Part shown: positions 26,801 through 41,800 of the stretch, one piece after another
Layout: every line of letters begins with the position of its first letter
How positions within the stretch are numbered: the first letter of the stretch is position 1
DNA from: Struthio camelus
Lineage: Eukaryota > Chordata > Aves > Struthioniformes > Struthionidae
Assembly (NCBI RefSeq): GCF_040807025.1
Contig: NC_090956.1
Span: 861,017 to 925,016, forward strand
Direction of reading: 5' to 3'
DNA length: 64,000 bases
The notes under the pieces: model-generated
What the model saw: only the letters and a program-made list of their open reading frames with translations
What the model was told of the DNA's origin: nothing
Databases searched by the model: none
Translations under genes and position numbers: made by a program

Positions 26801-29800
26801 TCTTTACAGAAAAAAGTTGTATACAAGTGCTCATCTCACTGATATTTCACAGTAATTTGTACAAGTACTCGTAGCTTGTCTGCATGCAAAGAAAGCTAGT
26901 GATAAAAACTCTGCTTGTAACATTCAATAATAAAATTTGTCTTTGATTATCTTCTGTCTACCCAGCTCTAAATATTGCTTCTTCTAGTTAGTGTGAGCTA
27001 CTGCCAAACGGTGCATCTGAAAGTGCTAGCCAACCCAGCAGCCCCTCTCACTCCTCCTGCTGCACCCTAGCAGCAGAGAGCTCAGAGGGAGCAGTACCAC
27101 ATCACCAGTCACTGCAGAAAAGCCAAGACAAAATCCAAGAGCTCTCAGGACCTTCATCCTACAGACTGTAGTCACTCCCTGTCACTTAGAAGGGGACAGG
27201 GAGAAGATGAGTGAGTTTTAAAGGAAAAAGTGTTTGTTCATTTCTGAGACTAATTATTTAAAAGCAGATTGCTAGTGACGAACAACAACTTCAGTGGCTT
27301 GATCTGGTCCCTAGCAGACCTTCAAATTAAGCCTGACAAGAGTTTTCAAATTAAGCCAGCCTGCCCTGACAATCAGGGCCAGGAAGAGGAAAAAAGCAGT
27401 ACCCATTACTTCCTGATACCCTCCCAGCTGACACCACCATTAAGGCTGCTGAAATGAGTCTGGACAAATTCAGAGTTTAAGTCAGTACATCAGGACACCA
27501 TCTACTTGTGGGACTTATCAAGTATCCTCTTCCAAAACAAGTACCCCTCATCCACCCACCTGATGTGAGCATTAAGCAGAATTACCTACTTACCTCTCTG
27601 ACTAAGGATCCCTTCAGGCCTAAATATCTCTGGAGTCTCAAAGGCAAAAATACAGTCGCTTTCGTGGATTGTGCCCAGGTCATCAGTATCACAGAAGGAA
27701 CGATGGAACCCATCGTAGTACATCTCTGTCAGCACAATCTAGAGCCGGAATAAACAAACAAGAACGTATTAAAACCACCAACGCCTGCTCCAGATGAGCT
27801 ACCCTATCTCTTGATGAAAGTTTTCCTGCTAAAGGATGGCATTTCTCAAAACTTTCTAGTATCAGCCAGTAGCGAGGAACAGGGAAGAGGACTACAATAA
27901 AGGAAAAGCAGTAAAGGTAGTATGCAAAGAGGTTTTGATGGGATCCTACAGCTTACAAGCCTTTCAAACAAAAGCATTCCTGTGCCTTTCCCATAGGTGC
28001 CAACACACATGAACTGTAGGGTTGTCAGGCAGGGCTGCACAGAAAGTTTATACGCTCTACAAACGGCCGTCCTAATGTCATCAAGTTTCAAAAAGTCAAT
28101 GCACAGGGAGGGGGAAGAATTCTTACCATCCCATTTCCCCCATTCAGTTGTGGATAAGAGATTTCATTCTCTACATATCCAATACTGCTTGCATATTGGA
28201 TGAAGGCTTTAGAACTCCTCCTGAAGGAAGGGCACTTGGGGATGAGACCAGCCTGTTACCTGCTCAGTGGGTATCTTGGTTTCCGAGGAGACCGCTTCCC
28301 GCAGCCTAGCCACTGTTCCCGAGATAGGCACTGCCACCCCAATCCGCATGCAGTGAGAGCACTTCCCCTGGTACACCACGGTGACATAGAGAGGCCTGCA
28401 GAGAGCACAGGGAAGACCTGCTTGGGCTGAGCTTTTCTTTGCAGTACCTTGAACACAGTCAACCTGACCTAAGATAGTGGACAGGCCAATTCCGATTTGG
28501 TTGCCCCATTTTTAGTTCTATTCTAATCAGGTTATTAATTCACTTTAGGCCACGATAACTTCTATAGTGAAGAGGTCCTGGTTGTATCCAGGCTAATTCA
28601 TAACCTAAAGGGCCCTAATGGGCAATCTAGAATCAAACGCTGGAATTACTCAGCCTCAGTCGGATGACTACCTTCGATTTTGAAAGATTCTTTTCTTACT
28701 ATATGGACTGATGAAAGTGTTGCTTGTTCCCATAGACAGTCTTCTCAACCCACAGAGTTAAAAAAATAAAATTCTATTACAAGGCAATCAATTTTCCAAC
28801 TTGGATCCTATAATGCAGCTTAGGAGATCCCAAAGCAGCACTGCAAAGCATTCTCAGAGCTACTGGGAACATGAGCAAAGTTATTCCAGGTTATGCCTCA
28901 AAATCAAATTCTGGCTCCAGTAGCAACCAAAAGTAAAGCCTTGAGAAGAGTATAATGGTGTAGCTGGCCTACAGGGAATGCTCTTCCTGGCACATCCTCT
29001 CAACCTCCACTTGTTGGTAGAACAGGGACTTCTGAACTAGATGCAATATCGTCATATTTAATATTTTCTTTCATTACTTTATCCTGTGGGTTCAAGAAGC
29101 AATAGAAGTTTTCAGCATTCATAACATCAGGTTAAGCTGTGGAAATCCTTTTCATCACACATCGCACAAATAAGCGTCTCCTTACATTTGTTTTGAATTA
29201 TTATGTAGACTTTTTCTAGAGCTTTTTTCTTTATTGCAAACAGCTATCTGTCAAAAGCAAAACATTTTGCAGCAAGAGTTTTAACTCCACTTTTTAAAAT
29301 CAAAGTAATCAGTAAGGTTGTTCCCATGGAAAAAGAAATGCTTCATTCTTTTTCTCCTTTTCAATTTTAAAAGGCTATAAACTAAGTCAAAAGCAAAATA
29401 TTTTGATTACCTGGAAAAAAGACTTCTTCCTCCCATAAGTTAACTCTATAGGAAGCTTTGAAAAGGAAGGAGTAGTGGGACATTCTGAAACAATAAAGGG
29501 CTGAATTTTCTGATTTACCTGCAAAGCAAAAACGTTAAGTCCCACCTAGCACTATCATTTTTAAAGAACTACCAGAGAGATTTTACTGACATCTCTTCCT
29601 TTTGAACTAAATTGCACACCACCATCTATGTGGGAAACAGCCAACACGTTAACTTCGAGACATAGTTACATACCGTGTATGAGGCAAAGGAATTGGCAGA
29701 GAGATGCAGAGAAAAGGGTCAAAGGTGTTGCTCTGCTTCTGGCAATGAGGGCATGTCAGAGAGGATCTATTAGAAATAATAACAGGACAGAAGTTATGCA

Positions 29801-32800
29801 TCATTTTGTCTGAAGTAGATAAACGATCAAAACACAAACAACAGCCTTTGCATGTCAACTCAGCTGCTTCTTTCTACTCGCACCCTTTTTCCACATGAAG
29901 TAGCTCTGCACAGAGGCTGGAGAGACAGATAGCTGCTCTAAATGAAGGGCCCCTAATTTCTAGATCCTTTCAAAGTCATCAGTCTCAGAGTTCATTACAG
30001 GGCATGCCGGAAAAAGGCTGTACTCCAGACATCGCATTTGGCTTTCAATAAACATCACTGCAAAATTAATAATTTGCCAATATCAGCTCCAACACGAAAG
30101 ACCTGACAGTGCTGTTCTCCCTTTGAAGGGGGGGGGGGGGGGGGGGAAGTGATGGGAAAGAGATGATAACAGACAGTACCACAGATGTACAGATCTCTCA
30201 TTCAGAGATGAAAAAAACTAAGACACACATAACTTACATTCATAATTAATACTAAGCCAGTGTAAGGTGCAGGTTTTATACCAGGCTTAAAGTTTCTCAT
30301 TTGACAAAGGAAACCTTGGCAAACACTGCCTAGTAATTAAACTTCCTATAGCAGGACAGACACAATCCATCAAGGAACACTGAAGTTAAGCTGTTTTCCC
30401 CGATTAGTTCTGGAATTAGAAAGCTTACTTTCCAAGTATGGAAAACTCTGGAAAAGCTCTCAGGAAGCAGTGAGGGATTCAATTCAGAATTCCCATTGTG
30501 CTAAATAACAAGAACTACTGCAAGGTCCTTGCAATTCTCAACTCCCCAGCAGTCACCAGGCATCGCCAGCCTTTCCTGCAGGGTCCTGCCTCTGAACAGC
30601 CAAGATAAACCTCAGAACGTTGAGTTGTCCTGAATCTTTGCTCCATTAAGCACTGATTTGCCCTGGGAGCTTTCAGGATCTGCCAGGGCAGATGAAGTGG
30701 CAGCACATACTGTAGATTTGTCCTGAATATACAAGATCTGAAATAGCAGAACTCACTCCCCTCTGGCGCAAGATTTTAGTTCAGAGTTCTTTCAGCAGAA
30801 ATTTAGAAACAGTTGACAACATAATGACACTGGTCTCAACTGTACTGAGAACTATTAGCGGGGAATTAGAAGATACAACCACTGCACTACTAGGACTCAC
30901 CAACCACTGCCAGGGTGGAATTATGCTGGGGTCACCAATACATACAACAACACCCCAGAGTATCATACCTGTACTGGGCTTGAAAGAGTTCCTGCACAAA
31001 AGTGCTACTGATTGGAAAGGCTGGTCCCTCAAGCAGCACATCGTCCTCCAATGGTGGCTAAAAGAAAAGAGTAAATCCCAGAAGCAGACCCAAATATGTA
31101 GGTACACCACACTGGATAGCTCCACTACTACTAGTCAAATTTGTATCCTCCTTGACCAAAACCACCAGAAAAACGTCCAAGTGTTTTTAAATAACAAATG
31201 CTCTCTGCTCACATAGCTGGTTATGTAGAAATGTGATGTAGCTAGGGCAACCCAAAAAAAGCAGGTATCTCATGCCAGATGATATATCTGGCAGTCACTC
31301 CCCTGTAATGTTTGCCAGCTCCTGCAAAGCAGTGTAGGACCATTCACAAGCAATTGTGCTGGGGAGCACCTGCCAGGGATTAATGAAATGGCTAGTTACA
31401 TTCACAGGGCTAGAAAGTGTTTTAGCCCAAGCTTTTGTTCCACCTGAATTATCACAGTTGAGAGGTCGATAGGGAGATTTAATTTAAAAACAATGACTGT
31501 CAAAAAAAAAAAAAAAAATCCCACAACTACTTTTTCATGTTGGCCCAGAGTAAAATTCCTTACCTTCAGAGGAGGCATGCCGCTGTATTTCACTACATTG
31601 TTTAGATCTTCATGAACTCTGTCTAAAAGCCAAAGCAGAAACTCCTGCGCATCATGCTGGGCATTCCCACGGTACTGCATAGCATTCTTTGACACAATAT
31701 TCTGCAGAGGAACAACAGAGAGAGCATACAGCAAAAGCACAAGAATTGAACTCTTCGCTTTACCAGAACTTTTACAATCTGACAGGCACAACTAAAGGAC
31801 ATTCAAATATCAGAGATTTCAGATACCTGAATCAGGTGCAACAATGACATACCAATTGATCTGTGGAAAGACCAGAAGACAGTATTGCATGCTGGACTCC
31901 ACCCCCAACTTGAGTTAAAGATAAATGAGATGTTACCTGCTGGATAGAGAAGCTGCCACCTGCCCTCAGAACAGATCAGAGGGTTAAGGTAGCTGTTACA
32001 GAGGAACTGTATTGTAATTTAAATAGAAATTGTTATAACAAACTTGGGACTTAATTCATATGAGACGAACACCCAAGTAATCAACGTACAAAACTTTGGC
32101 ACAAGTTGAGAGTGAGGCAAGCTCATTTTAGTCTACTGACAATGAGAGGCAGCATTTCTCCCAAAGCTAACACAGGACCTAGCATATTTTTAAACAGCTT
32201 ATTCATACACGTACCACATGGACAGGTTCAGAACCAATTCCCAAAAGTCTTCTGTTTAAGCCAAAACAAAGTGTCATTCCCAAAACAAGTTTTTAGTCTT
32301 CTGGTATCTATTCACCTTGTCTAGCTCATTTCTGCTTTGGTGAAGCGAGAGATTTCCCATTATCCAGTTGCATGTGCTCAAGCCCAGTACCAGAATACCA
32401 GTCTAGAAATCGGTCAAAATCAATGCATTAAAACTATAGGTGCTTCTGCAAATCAATCATCCCAATAATATGCAAGTAAAGCAAACTTATCTGGCATCAG
32501 ACATGCACCTAACCACTTGAGCAATACAGTTACCATGCAATTCTCTTCACTAAGTATCAAGTATTCAATATGCAAAATTTGCTCATTCAAATAGCGTCTC
32601 CTAGTGCCACTGTCTGAAACAGAAAGCTTGTTTAGGATGGACCTCTGCGCAGCAGAAAGTGCCCTTTAACCTGGTATTATACTTGTCGTTATGAGCAGCT
32701 CACAGCCAGCTAGATGCAGCATTTTATCTTCAGCTGAAGCAAGCATGAAAAGCAAAGCACATCACAGAACAGTGTCAGAGCAACGGGGGCCTGGACACCG

Positions 32801-35800
32801 CTCTGTGCCCTGACTTGCTGCAAGGCAACTGCTGGCCTTGGCCCTCCAGCACCCTCTGCACAGAACAGACTGCCTCCCGAGATGCCTGGCTTTGCAGGAA
32901 TTCCTGATCATTTTCCATTACATACAAGTATCACTTTTAACCCTAGCTTAAGCCACACATGCCAGGACTAAGCTCCACACAGAGCCCAGGCTTTAACACG
33001 CTAAACTTTAAAGCAAACACTCCAAAAGCTGCCTTTCATATTGAACACGCCATCCTTATGCAACCTGGCACGCAGCTTACCACGCACGCCAGTGAGCCTC
33101 AACCCCAGCACCAGCACGCCTGTCTGCACTCCAAGCACTCCCACACTCGGTGCTTCAAAGCCATCTCCTGGCTTCCTGCACTCCAAGGAAATTCTGGCTA
33201 GGCCATGGAATAGGAAGGAAAAGGGATAACATGCAAGCACAGTGAGGAACAACAGCAGCCTACCCTGACCTGTACTACTAGACCGCTGAACTCTAAACAA
33301 GGGAGGACTGACATTCATAGATGCAATGTACATAACTGGTACTACTTTGGATATACTCCAAGAGCCCAGGGAATGCATCTAATTTACACTTGAATTTCCA
33401 GAAAAGCAGTCTCAGATGTACACCAGCACACCCAAGGGATCTGCTCATACTTGTTTTCCTTCTGGACACAAACAAGCAACGCTTGGAGTTCACCAGCAAC
33501 GAAAACCTGTAGTTCAGCAGATTTGTCCTTGCCCTGCAGCCCAGGGGACTGCTTTTTACACTGTTACAGCTTGCATTCAGCCCTCCAGCTAGACCACATG
33601 CACCCCTTCCACAGAGAGTCTTCTCCACTGCTACCTAAAGAGCCAACAGGAGACTATAGTAGGGTTTAGTCAAGGCACTTTCTTCATAAACAGTCAACAT
33701 CAGCAAATACTTTCTCCACTCCAGCTCTCTGACCTGTTACCTCTGTAACAGCACTGAAATGGCCAGGCAGGGCACACTGCTGTACAGAGGCAGGTATGGT
33801 AGGCTCTCAAGGTCAGGAACCCACCAGCAGCATCTGCATTCAGCACCTCAAGCACAAATACTCTCTGGAATAACATGATTGCCTGAAATACAGGCAAGTG
33901 ATCCCTCAAGGCTGTAGAATCCAGAGGTTTCAGCATTATCCATCCACTCAAACTTAATATCAAACTGATCAGGAATTATTAAATCTAAAGGACTAGATTA
34001 TTCTCTGCCATACCCTTGACAATCCACCTCTATAATTAGAGATTTGTTGTTTTTTTTTTTTTTTTTTTTTGGGGGGGGGGGGGGGGGGGGAATGGGCCCA
34101 GAGCAGACCGTCTATGGAAGAGGTAGGTTTCCTGAACAGCAGACCCCACTATTGCATTGGAAAAGTCGTCATTTTCTGCTTCTTCAAGGAGGCACCAAGC
34201 TTCAGCCAGGAGACCAACCAGCCTCCACCTCCTACTGCCCATGAGGCAGGCAGGACGTTCATCTAACACACGTGGTCACAGGTCAGCCATCCCCTACGTT
34301 AGCGCTCTGCCAATTTTAGCCACAAAGTAAACACAAAGCTTTTCTTTGTAAGAAACGGGTTCAGTTGCCACCATTGCAAAGCTCAGGTTAAGTCACTGCA
34401 TACTGCCAGAAACAGCAATCTTGTTTGGGATGCAACTTGTCAGCAGCGCTACACCTATGTTCTTTGGTACAGCTGCAGAGAAACAGAAAATGCTTATACA
34501 GGACTTGAACTTGTTTGAACAAAGCCTTCCACAGGACCAAGCCCCAAAAGAAGAGGGTAGTGGCACCAGGACAGACACAGATTATTGCAAGACAAGAACC
34601 AAAAAGGAAGGCTGTGACAGTGCCAGCTGCCCCTGAGGAGTACTGAGGGAGGCCAGGCATTCTGCGCTCACTCACATTATCAAACCTCCTCCCTTTCTCT
34701 AATCAGACTTTACAACAGATTTGAGAAATGAGGTTGGGCTGCTCGCTTTATCCGTCTAGAAAATAGGGTCACCAGAAGGGAGGGGTGATGCGAAAGACAG
34801 GAAAGGACTGATAAACATGTATTCTCTATCCTCTACAATAATCTGCCCACCTGCCTCAAGGCAGCAAAATAAGGGAAAACAGAAATAATCTGCTCTCATT
34901 ACAGATGTGCAAGCCCCACTGACAACAGATTTACTGCCCATGCCTGCACAGGGTCCAGCATGTGCTGGTGGCTGAAACACACAGAAGAACATCAGATTCA
35001 CTGAAAATCCACCTAAAACCCTCACTCTGGCTTTGAGAAAGGATTCAGCTTAGGAGCTCTTGGGCAGAAGATTCTCACTCCTTCCTGCCTTGCAATTTTT
35101 TTCCCCACTGTTTTAAGTTAACTCTGCCGGCCTGTTCTCCATTCACCAGTCACTTCTCCACTGCCATCTTGTGCCACACAAGGCTTTCAGAACAGGAGTA
35201 TGCAGGTCACCCAAACGCAGTTCAGATCCTTTTGAAGTTAGCTAACCCCTGTGCTACACTGCTGCCTCAGTCCTCACAACACACTTGGTTAACGTTCACT
35301 TGGTTTTATACTTGAAAGATTCAGCGTCTGTCTCTTTGCTGATCCACAGGAGGAATCATATTGAAATCTTGAAGAATTTGGAGGGGAGAAGTTTAGCCCT
35401 GTGCAGACATGAGCTTACACAAAGCACATTTGTCCTCCTGTGACACATGACAGGTAGAGAAATTTAGTTACATCAGCAGGGATACACACATACTGCTGTT
35501 ATACTTACTCAAATAATTCCAAATGCACTTAAACCACAGAACAGAGAATTCTCTCTCTTTTCCCATCCATCAAACCAGAAGGCCAGAAGGCCATGAGTAG
35601 AAGCTGAAGAGATGCACCGACTGGTGTACAATGTAACGTCCACAACAGTGCCTCTCAGGAATAAAAAAAAATCATGCACCCCGGCAGGAAGCTAGCATCT
35701 GTAATGCTGCCAAACTCAGTGGCAGCTCAGGTTACAGACAAGTGCTTACAGACCCAGCTGCAGCAGAGAAAGGCTATTTGGGGCTAGATTCGTCTCCTTG

Positions 35801-38800
35801 GTGCTTTAGGTATGATATTTCACTGCAAGAAACAAATTATGAAGGGAAATCCTTCTCAGGGTTCTCCCAAATACATGTTAAGGATTAAATCTTGATAACA
35901 TGGCAGAAGTGGATAGTCACAGCTGTCAACCAAAGTCAATAATACCCAGTTCTTGTATTTTCCACAAAAAAAAAAAAACAAACAGCAACACTTTGAAACA
36001 AGCAATAGACCTGCAGCAAACATTAAGATCTCAGTTTAATCAAACTTCCAACAGACAAATCCCACTCTTGGAAGTCTGTTTATAAAGTCCAGATGAAACT
36101 ACAACTGTTCACAAACCATCAGCACAGGGTGCTATTGTATAAAGCTAAACTTCCAGCAGAACTCACTTCTAGGTACGTAAGCCACACTCATTTGTGAGGG
36201 AAATAAAGAAAAAGGAACAGCACCATTCTGTGCTATCAGCCTAAAAGCTGAGATGATGGTGAAGTAAACCGTCCACAGTGAACACTCACCTTTGCAGCGC
36301 GCAGAGGTGCAAGCCTAACATGCTACTGCTTGGTGCTGGGTCTAACATGAGCCTGGGACATTACTGCACGCCCGGTTTATACGGAGGAAAAAAAAAGTAC
36401 AAAATACTCTACAGGGACTCATAAGGACTAAAGGATACCAAGCTGCCTTCTCAATTCCTGTGCTAATTTCAATTAAACAAAACAAGATGCAAAAGCAGAA
36501 AAAAGATCTACAGAAAAGTGATCTTAATCCTCTTCAGGTATCAACCTTATACCTCTTGCTGTCCTTCAAGTGAAAGCCTAGTGAATTGTTCTTGTTGCTC
36601 CAACTGATTAAATTTAATGTTAGACCACAAAAACAGTGAACAGATCTTCTCTTGCAGATCCTGGTCTGATACCTAAACACTAGACATTCATCCACCAGAT
36701 ATCAGGACAAGATGGCAATGAACTAGAGAAACCTAATTTAGCTGTACTAGAAACCCACTGCACAGGAGCATCTTCTAAAGAGATGCCCGTACCATTTTCA
36801 CTAGCTTACATTTTACTAGCCTAGATCACAGATGCTCTCATAATCTGTTCTCTCTTTAGCATCATTAAACATTCTTCAGCTGAATACTGCAGCACAGGAT
36901 CCCACTCCCACTAACTGCATTACAATTCTTAAACTTCTGTTAGTTTCACACAAGACCAATTTCTTCATCAGAATAGCATGCATTTTCTTATTTTTAAGAA
37001 AGCCCTAAGCTGACCCATCCTATGGCACTTACAAGGCACTCCGCGCTGTTGCATACGAGCGGGGCCAGCAGTAAGTCTCAGAGACTACTGCTTTGACAGA
37101 CCCACCTCTACACCCTCCAGAACAGACCACTTTCTTACCACTGATCTGAAGCAGGCCCTGAGCCCCCTCCTGCAGAGCCTGCCTCTCCGGTTCACCAGGA
37201 GACACAAACCTGACTGTAGCACAGCTGCAGGGACAACACGCAGAGCAATCTAACCTGGCTTCACCGTGGGCCCTGCTTTGAGTGAGAGGGTGGGGGCTGG
37301 AGCCACTGCCCTCCAGAGGTCCCTTCCAATCCAAATTACTTAATGATTTTATAAACTCCATGGTCACAGCTGTCAGTCAGGTATTGCTCATAGGAGTCAG
37401 CAGGGTATCTAGAATTAAGAAAAATTTTAAAAACATCCAAAACCCCCTAAACAAAAGCAAGTGAAGTTTGATGTTCACAGAGGCTATGTTTAGCTGAACG
37501 CACCAAAACAAAGGTGTAGAGAAGAATTTAAGAGACACGTACGTATAAACTTCCTTTGCAAACTTTACCTTTGTTTAAAAACAAACACACAACACATTGA
37601 AAATTAAATTTGGCCCTTGAATTAATGTGTCATGTTCCAAACCAAAAAAAAAAAAACCACCAAACATTTAAGTGCGAAGCAGAGCTTTTAGCCCAGCTTT
37701 ACGTGCTTTTGTTAATACACGCTTACTCTGGAATTGCTACCTATACCTCCACAGTAATATATTTGCCTTTGAATAGTCTCATTCATCTTTCTCTTCGTGC
37801 ACAGAGTTTGGTTAGGGTTCCAAGGCTATAATGTCTAGTAGCGGCAAAGGAGGAGGGTAGCTGATTTTTCTCAGCAATGAGCTGGCCAAAGAGGGCCAGG
37901 AGAAAGAGAGGTGCTTAAAAATAATAATAATAATAATACAGTTTATGGTGTTCTCTAAGATATAAAAAGGTATGATATCATCATGCTGGCATATAACACT
38001 TTTTGGCAGGCACGTTAAAAGAGTGGGCTGCCTTATCTGGTCTAGTTTGCTTTAGCTAAGTTCACCAACAGGTGCTACTGCCACACTAAGTCCTACTTTA
38101 GACGGAGTTTAAGATAAAAAAGGTCCTTAGAATTGCTAGAAGGAAATGAATCCGGTATTTCAAGAGGAGGGGAAAAAGGGGGGGGGGGGTGCAGGTGGAA
38201 GGCTTTCTGTATGGAAACAGACATAACTAAGGACTTCAGGAATCCAGGCTGACATTTCTTATCTCCTCTCTCCCAGCGCCACCTGCGCATCACTCCAGTT
38301 CTAAAGCCTTGCTGGTTTTACCAACGCAGGTTCCTGATGGGCTGTCATCCTGGGGTAATGGCACAACCCTGTAACACTCCACACCGTAAAAGAGAAAACC
38401 CCAGGGATCAGCAACAGCCACATGCCTGGGCTGTTGCATTTCCATTCCCCATCTCCAAAAGCGCTGCTCTGGTTTCCTCTACACTTCTGCAGTCTGAGTG
38501 GACCAAGGATAAAGAGCTGCCTGTGGAGACGGATCACAAGACATTGGAAGTGATTCAGGAAGTACTACAGAATATCAGATGCAATTCCCTCACAAGAGGC
38601 TTTGCTACAACAACACTCCAGCAATAGCAGCATGTTCCCAACATTACTCATGCTTCCTGCCATCACTGCTACAAGTGGATTTGTTATTACTTAAACCTTT
38701 GCATCTGCTGCTCTGTGAAATGTTATGTGCCTTCCTCCCAACACATTGAGATGCAGTGGCAGCAAAGCAATCCATGAATGACAAGCAAGGTAGGGAGGAG

Positions 38801-41800
38801 AAGCATCAGACGCGCAGCAAAGAACACTCAGTACTAAGGAGCAAAATTAAATCTAAAGTGAGAGATAAAGGTGCTGACTCAAATAACAAACAATTTAACA
38901 ATTTGAGAAAAATGCCAGAAACACTGGAAGTGCAGTCTGCTGAGAACGAGATGGCTTAGCAATGGCACACAGCCCTGCTCCCTTCCATGGCCCCAAATAC
39001 AGCCTTCTCTTCAGTAGGCTCAGGGCAGCAGGCTATGAAGACTATCAGTACGGATCCCTACAACTCTATACAACAGACAGGGCTGCAGCCACTGCTCACA
39101 AGCCAAACTGGCTACTTTGGAACAGTTCCACCAAGATTTAATGGGAGACAAAACCAAGTGAGCAAGCGTCTCCCTGTTAAGCAGGGCCCACCCAGAACCT
39201 CTACGTATTTTCTGAGACTCCGCTTCTGAAGCGGCAGCTGCAACGCTCCCATCTGCATGCGCCAGGTCTCCTGCCCTTGCTAGGAAGTATGCTCCTGGCC
39301 TTGTTCAGTGCAGGTCTGAATTAGTTCCACTTAGACTGTATTAATGCAATTAGATGACATCAGTGCCATTCCACAGATGCTCAGGCAGCAATCTCGGTCT
39401 GACAAGGCCACAAAGGCAACACCCCCTCACCGAGACCCAGGAACACTGACGGGCAGTGTGAAGGATACCTGCTCAGCCAGCCAGTCTAAACCCAGGCTGC
39501 AGAAAGATTACTTTCCATGAAGCCATGTATCAGTCAAAATATAACCTCAAACTTTCTCTCCTCCTTTCCTGACCAAGTGACAGGAGACAGTACTCATTTC
39601 CTCACTTTGCTGGCCTCCTGGGTTATGCTGAACCCACTGCAGTAACACAACAGCAGTTTGCAGCTGGCTGAAAAGAGAGAGTTAGAAACCATCAGTTTAA
39701 AAAACACAAACAAAGACACTTCACAGAAAAACAAAAACTCCACACATTTACCAAATCCCCATATCCTTTAATCCCCTGCCCCTAATCTGGCTCCCCTGTA
39801 AGTATCGGAGGCACATCTGAACAGCCTGCACCACCGGAGGTTAGCAGGAACAAGTCAAAGTGGTTTTGGTACAGCCTTCAGCTCTGAGCCCAAGGAGCGG
39901 TTGAGGCCCCTGAAGCTCCTTCCTGACATGTTTCCATGACCGTACAACAGGGCATTTCCAGCCCCCTTCCTCAGCACAGCCCCATAAGAGGGTTAGACAG
40001 AAGGAACAAAATCTTCCCTTCCATCAGGTCTGTATGCCCAGATGCACGAATACATGCATGCAGATACACATATGTACAACCACCATGAATGAAAGCAGCA
40101 TCACTAAAAGAGGGAGGAGGAAAAAAAAAATCATACTTTCACATCTATTGTGTACACAGATTTAAACCCCTAATGCAAGCACCCTATAAACAAACAAGTC
40201 CCCACTTATCCATAAAGCACAGTTATGACAAAGATGCATCATCATATATCTATTAGCACACTGAAAGTTCAATAATCATTCATCTATTGCTCTAAATAGA
40301 AGCAATAAATCCAAATACAGTTGGATTACCGGCCTCTCCTTTGCTGCTGTTATTCTTCTAGATCACAAAGGCAACTAAAGGAAAAATGTCAACCTGCTAT
40401 TTTCCAGTGTGCCTCTGGCAGGAAACAGCTGTGGAAAGGTTTTTGTGTAGGAACGGATGAAGCCAGCTCATTAGAGCCCTGACACAATGCCACACGTGTG
40501 AGCAGGAAAGAACAGCTATTCTTTGTCTTTCATTGAACATCATAAAGTTATTCTAGGGCAGAGTTTTTTTGTTTTTTTTTTTTTCCTAATTCCACAGACA
40601 ATTCTGTTTTTGGGAGACTTCTCTAGCAGACATCTCTCATACAGTGCAATAATCTAAATGACTCCTTCCACTCATACACAAATACATAGCATTTTTCCCC
40701 TGTGAAGTGAGATATTCTCTTTTGGGGAACGAATCATCTGGGGAAAAGTGCAGTTTAGATCTTCCGTTCATCCCCAAACCCGGAAACAAAGACAAGGCTA
40801 ACAGTGACCCTTGGTCCAGGTGAAAATGAAAAGAGCCAAGCTGCCAACACTGACCATTACGCTCTTTCCTGGCCAGGGACCTGCTGCACACTGCCTCTAA
40901 CAAGTCTTGAACGCTGGAAACCACGTAGACAAGTTGTTCAGCTGCTACAGGGTACACATACAGGGGAAAAACAAATAGGAAGACTAAATGCAATGCCACT
41001 ATGCACATGCAGGAAACAAGGAGGAAGACAGCAGAAAGACTAAGAGACAATCCCAACAACAGAACAGGGTACAATCACAGCAGAAGGTGGTGCTAGTGTA
41101 GAGGTTGGGAAACCCAGAAACAAGTGAGAAAGAAGTAAGAATAAAGCAGAAGACAAGGCAAGAGCATCATAGCACGCACAGTCTAGTAACCTACTAATTA
41201 ATACAACATCAGACTTTTGTGCTTGATACAGGTTTCCAGCATGAGTTCAACTCTTAAGTCTGAGGGAAGGGACAAGTAAAACAACTGGAAATAGTGGAAT
41301 TTGCCAAAGGGGGCTCAGCATTCATGAACAGATGCCGAATGAGGCATCTGATCTGATCTGTAGTCTCAGGTCAAGCCTGGAGAAACCTACCTTGAACAAA
41401 CTTTCAGATGTTGACAAACACGAGACAAATTCTACCTTTCCTGAAACAGGAGACAGCAGTCACACTGAGAAAGGCTCTCATTTCCCCTTTAAAATATATC
41501 AGCTGGATTGGGATGGTGTTTGGAGAAGACGCCAGATCATAACACCCTCATTAGTTCTTCTCAAAATGCTAGTCCTGGACTTTTAAAGGAGTATGGAACA
41601 AGGATGCATTTCTAACAGTCTCACATCTCCTACCAACCCTGTTGGAAGGTTTTCTGAGCCAACATTACCAGATTATTTTTTCAAAAGAAATCAAAGACTA
41701 AATTTCACTAGTTTTCTAGCTCTCCCTGAATGAGAATAGAAGCACATATCCTCATCAAAGGAAGCTTGTTTTTAAAAAATAAGCATTCCCATAGCAACCC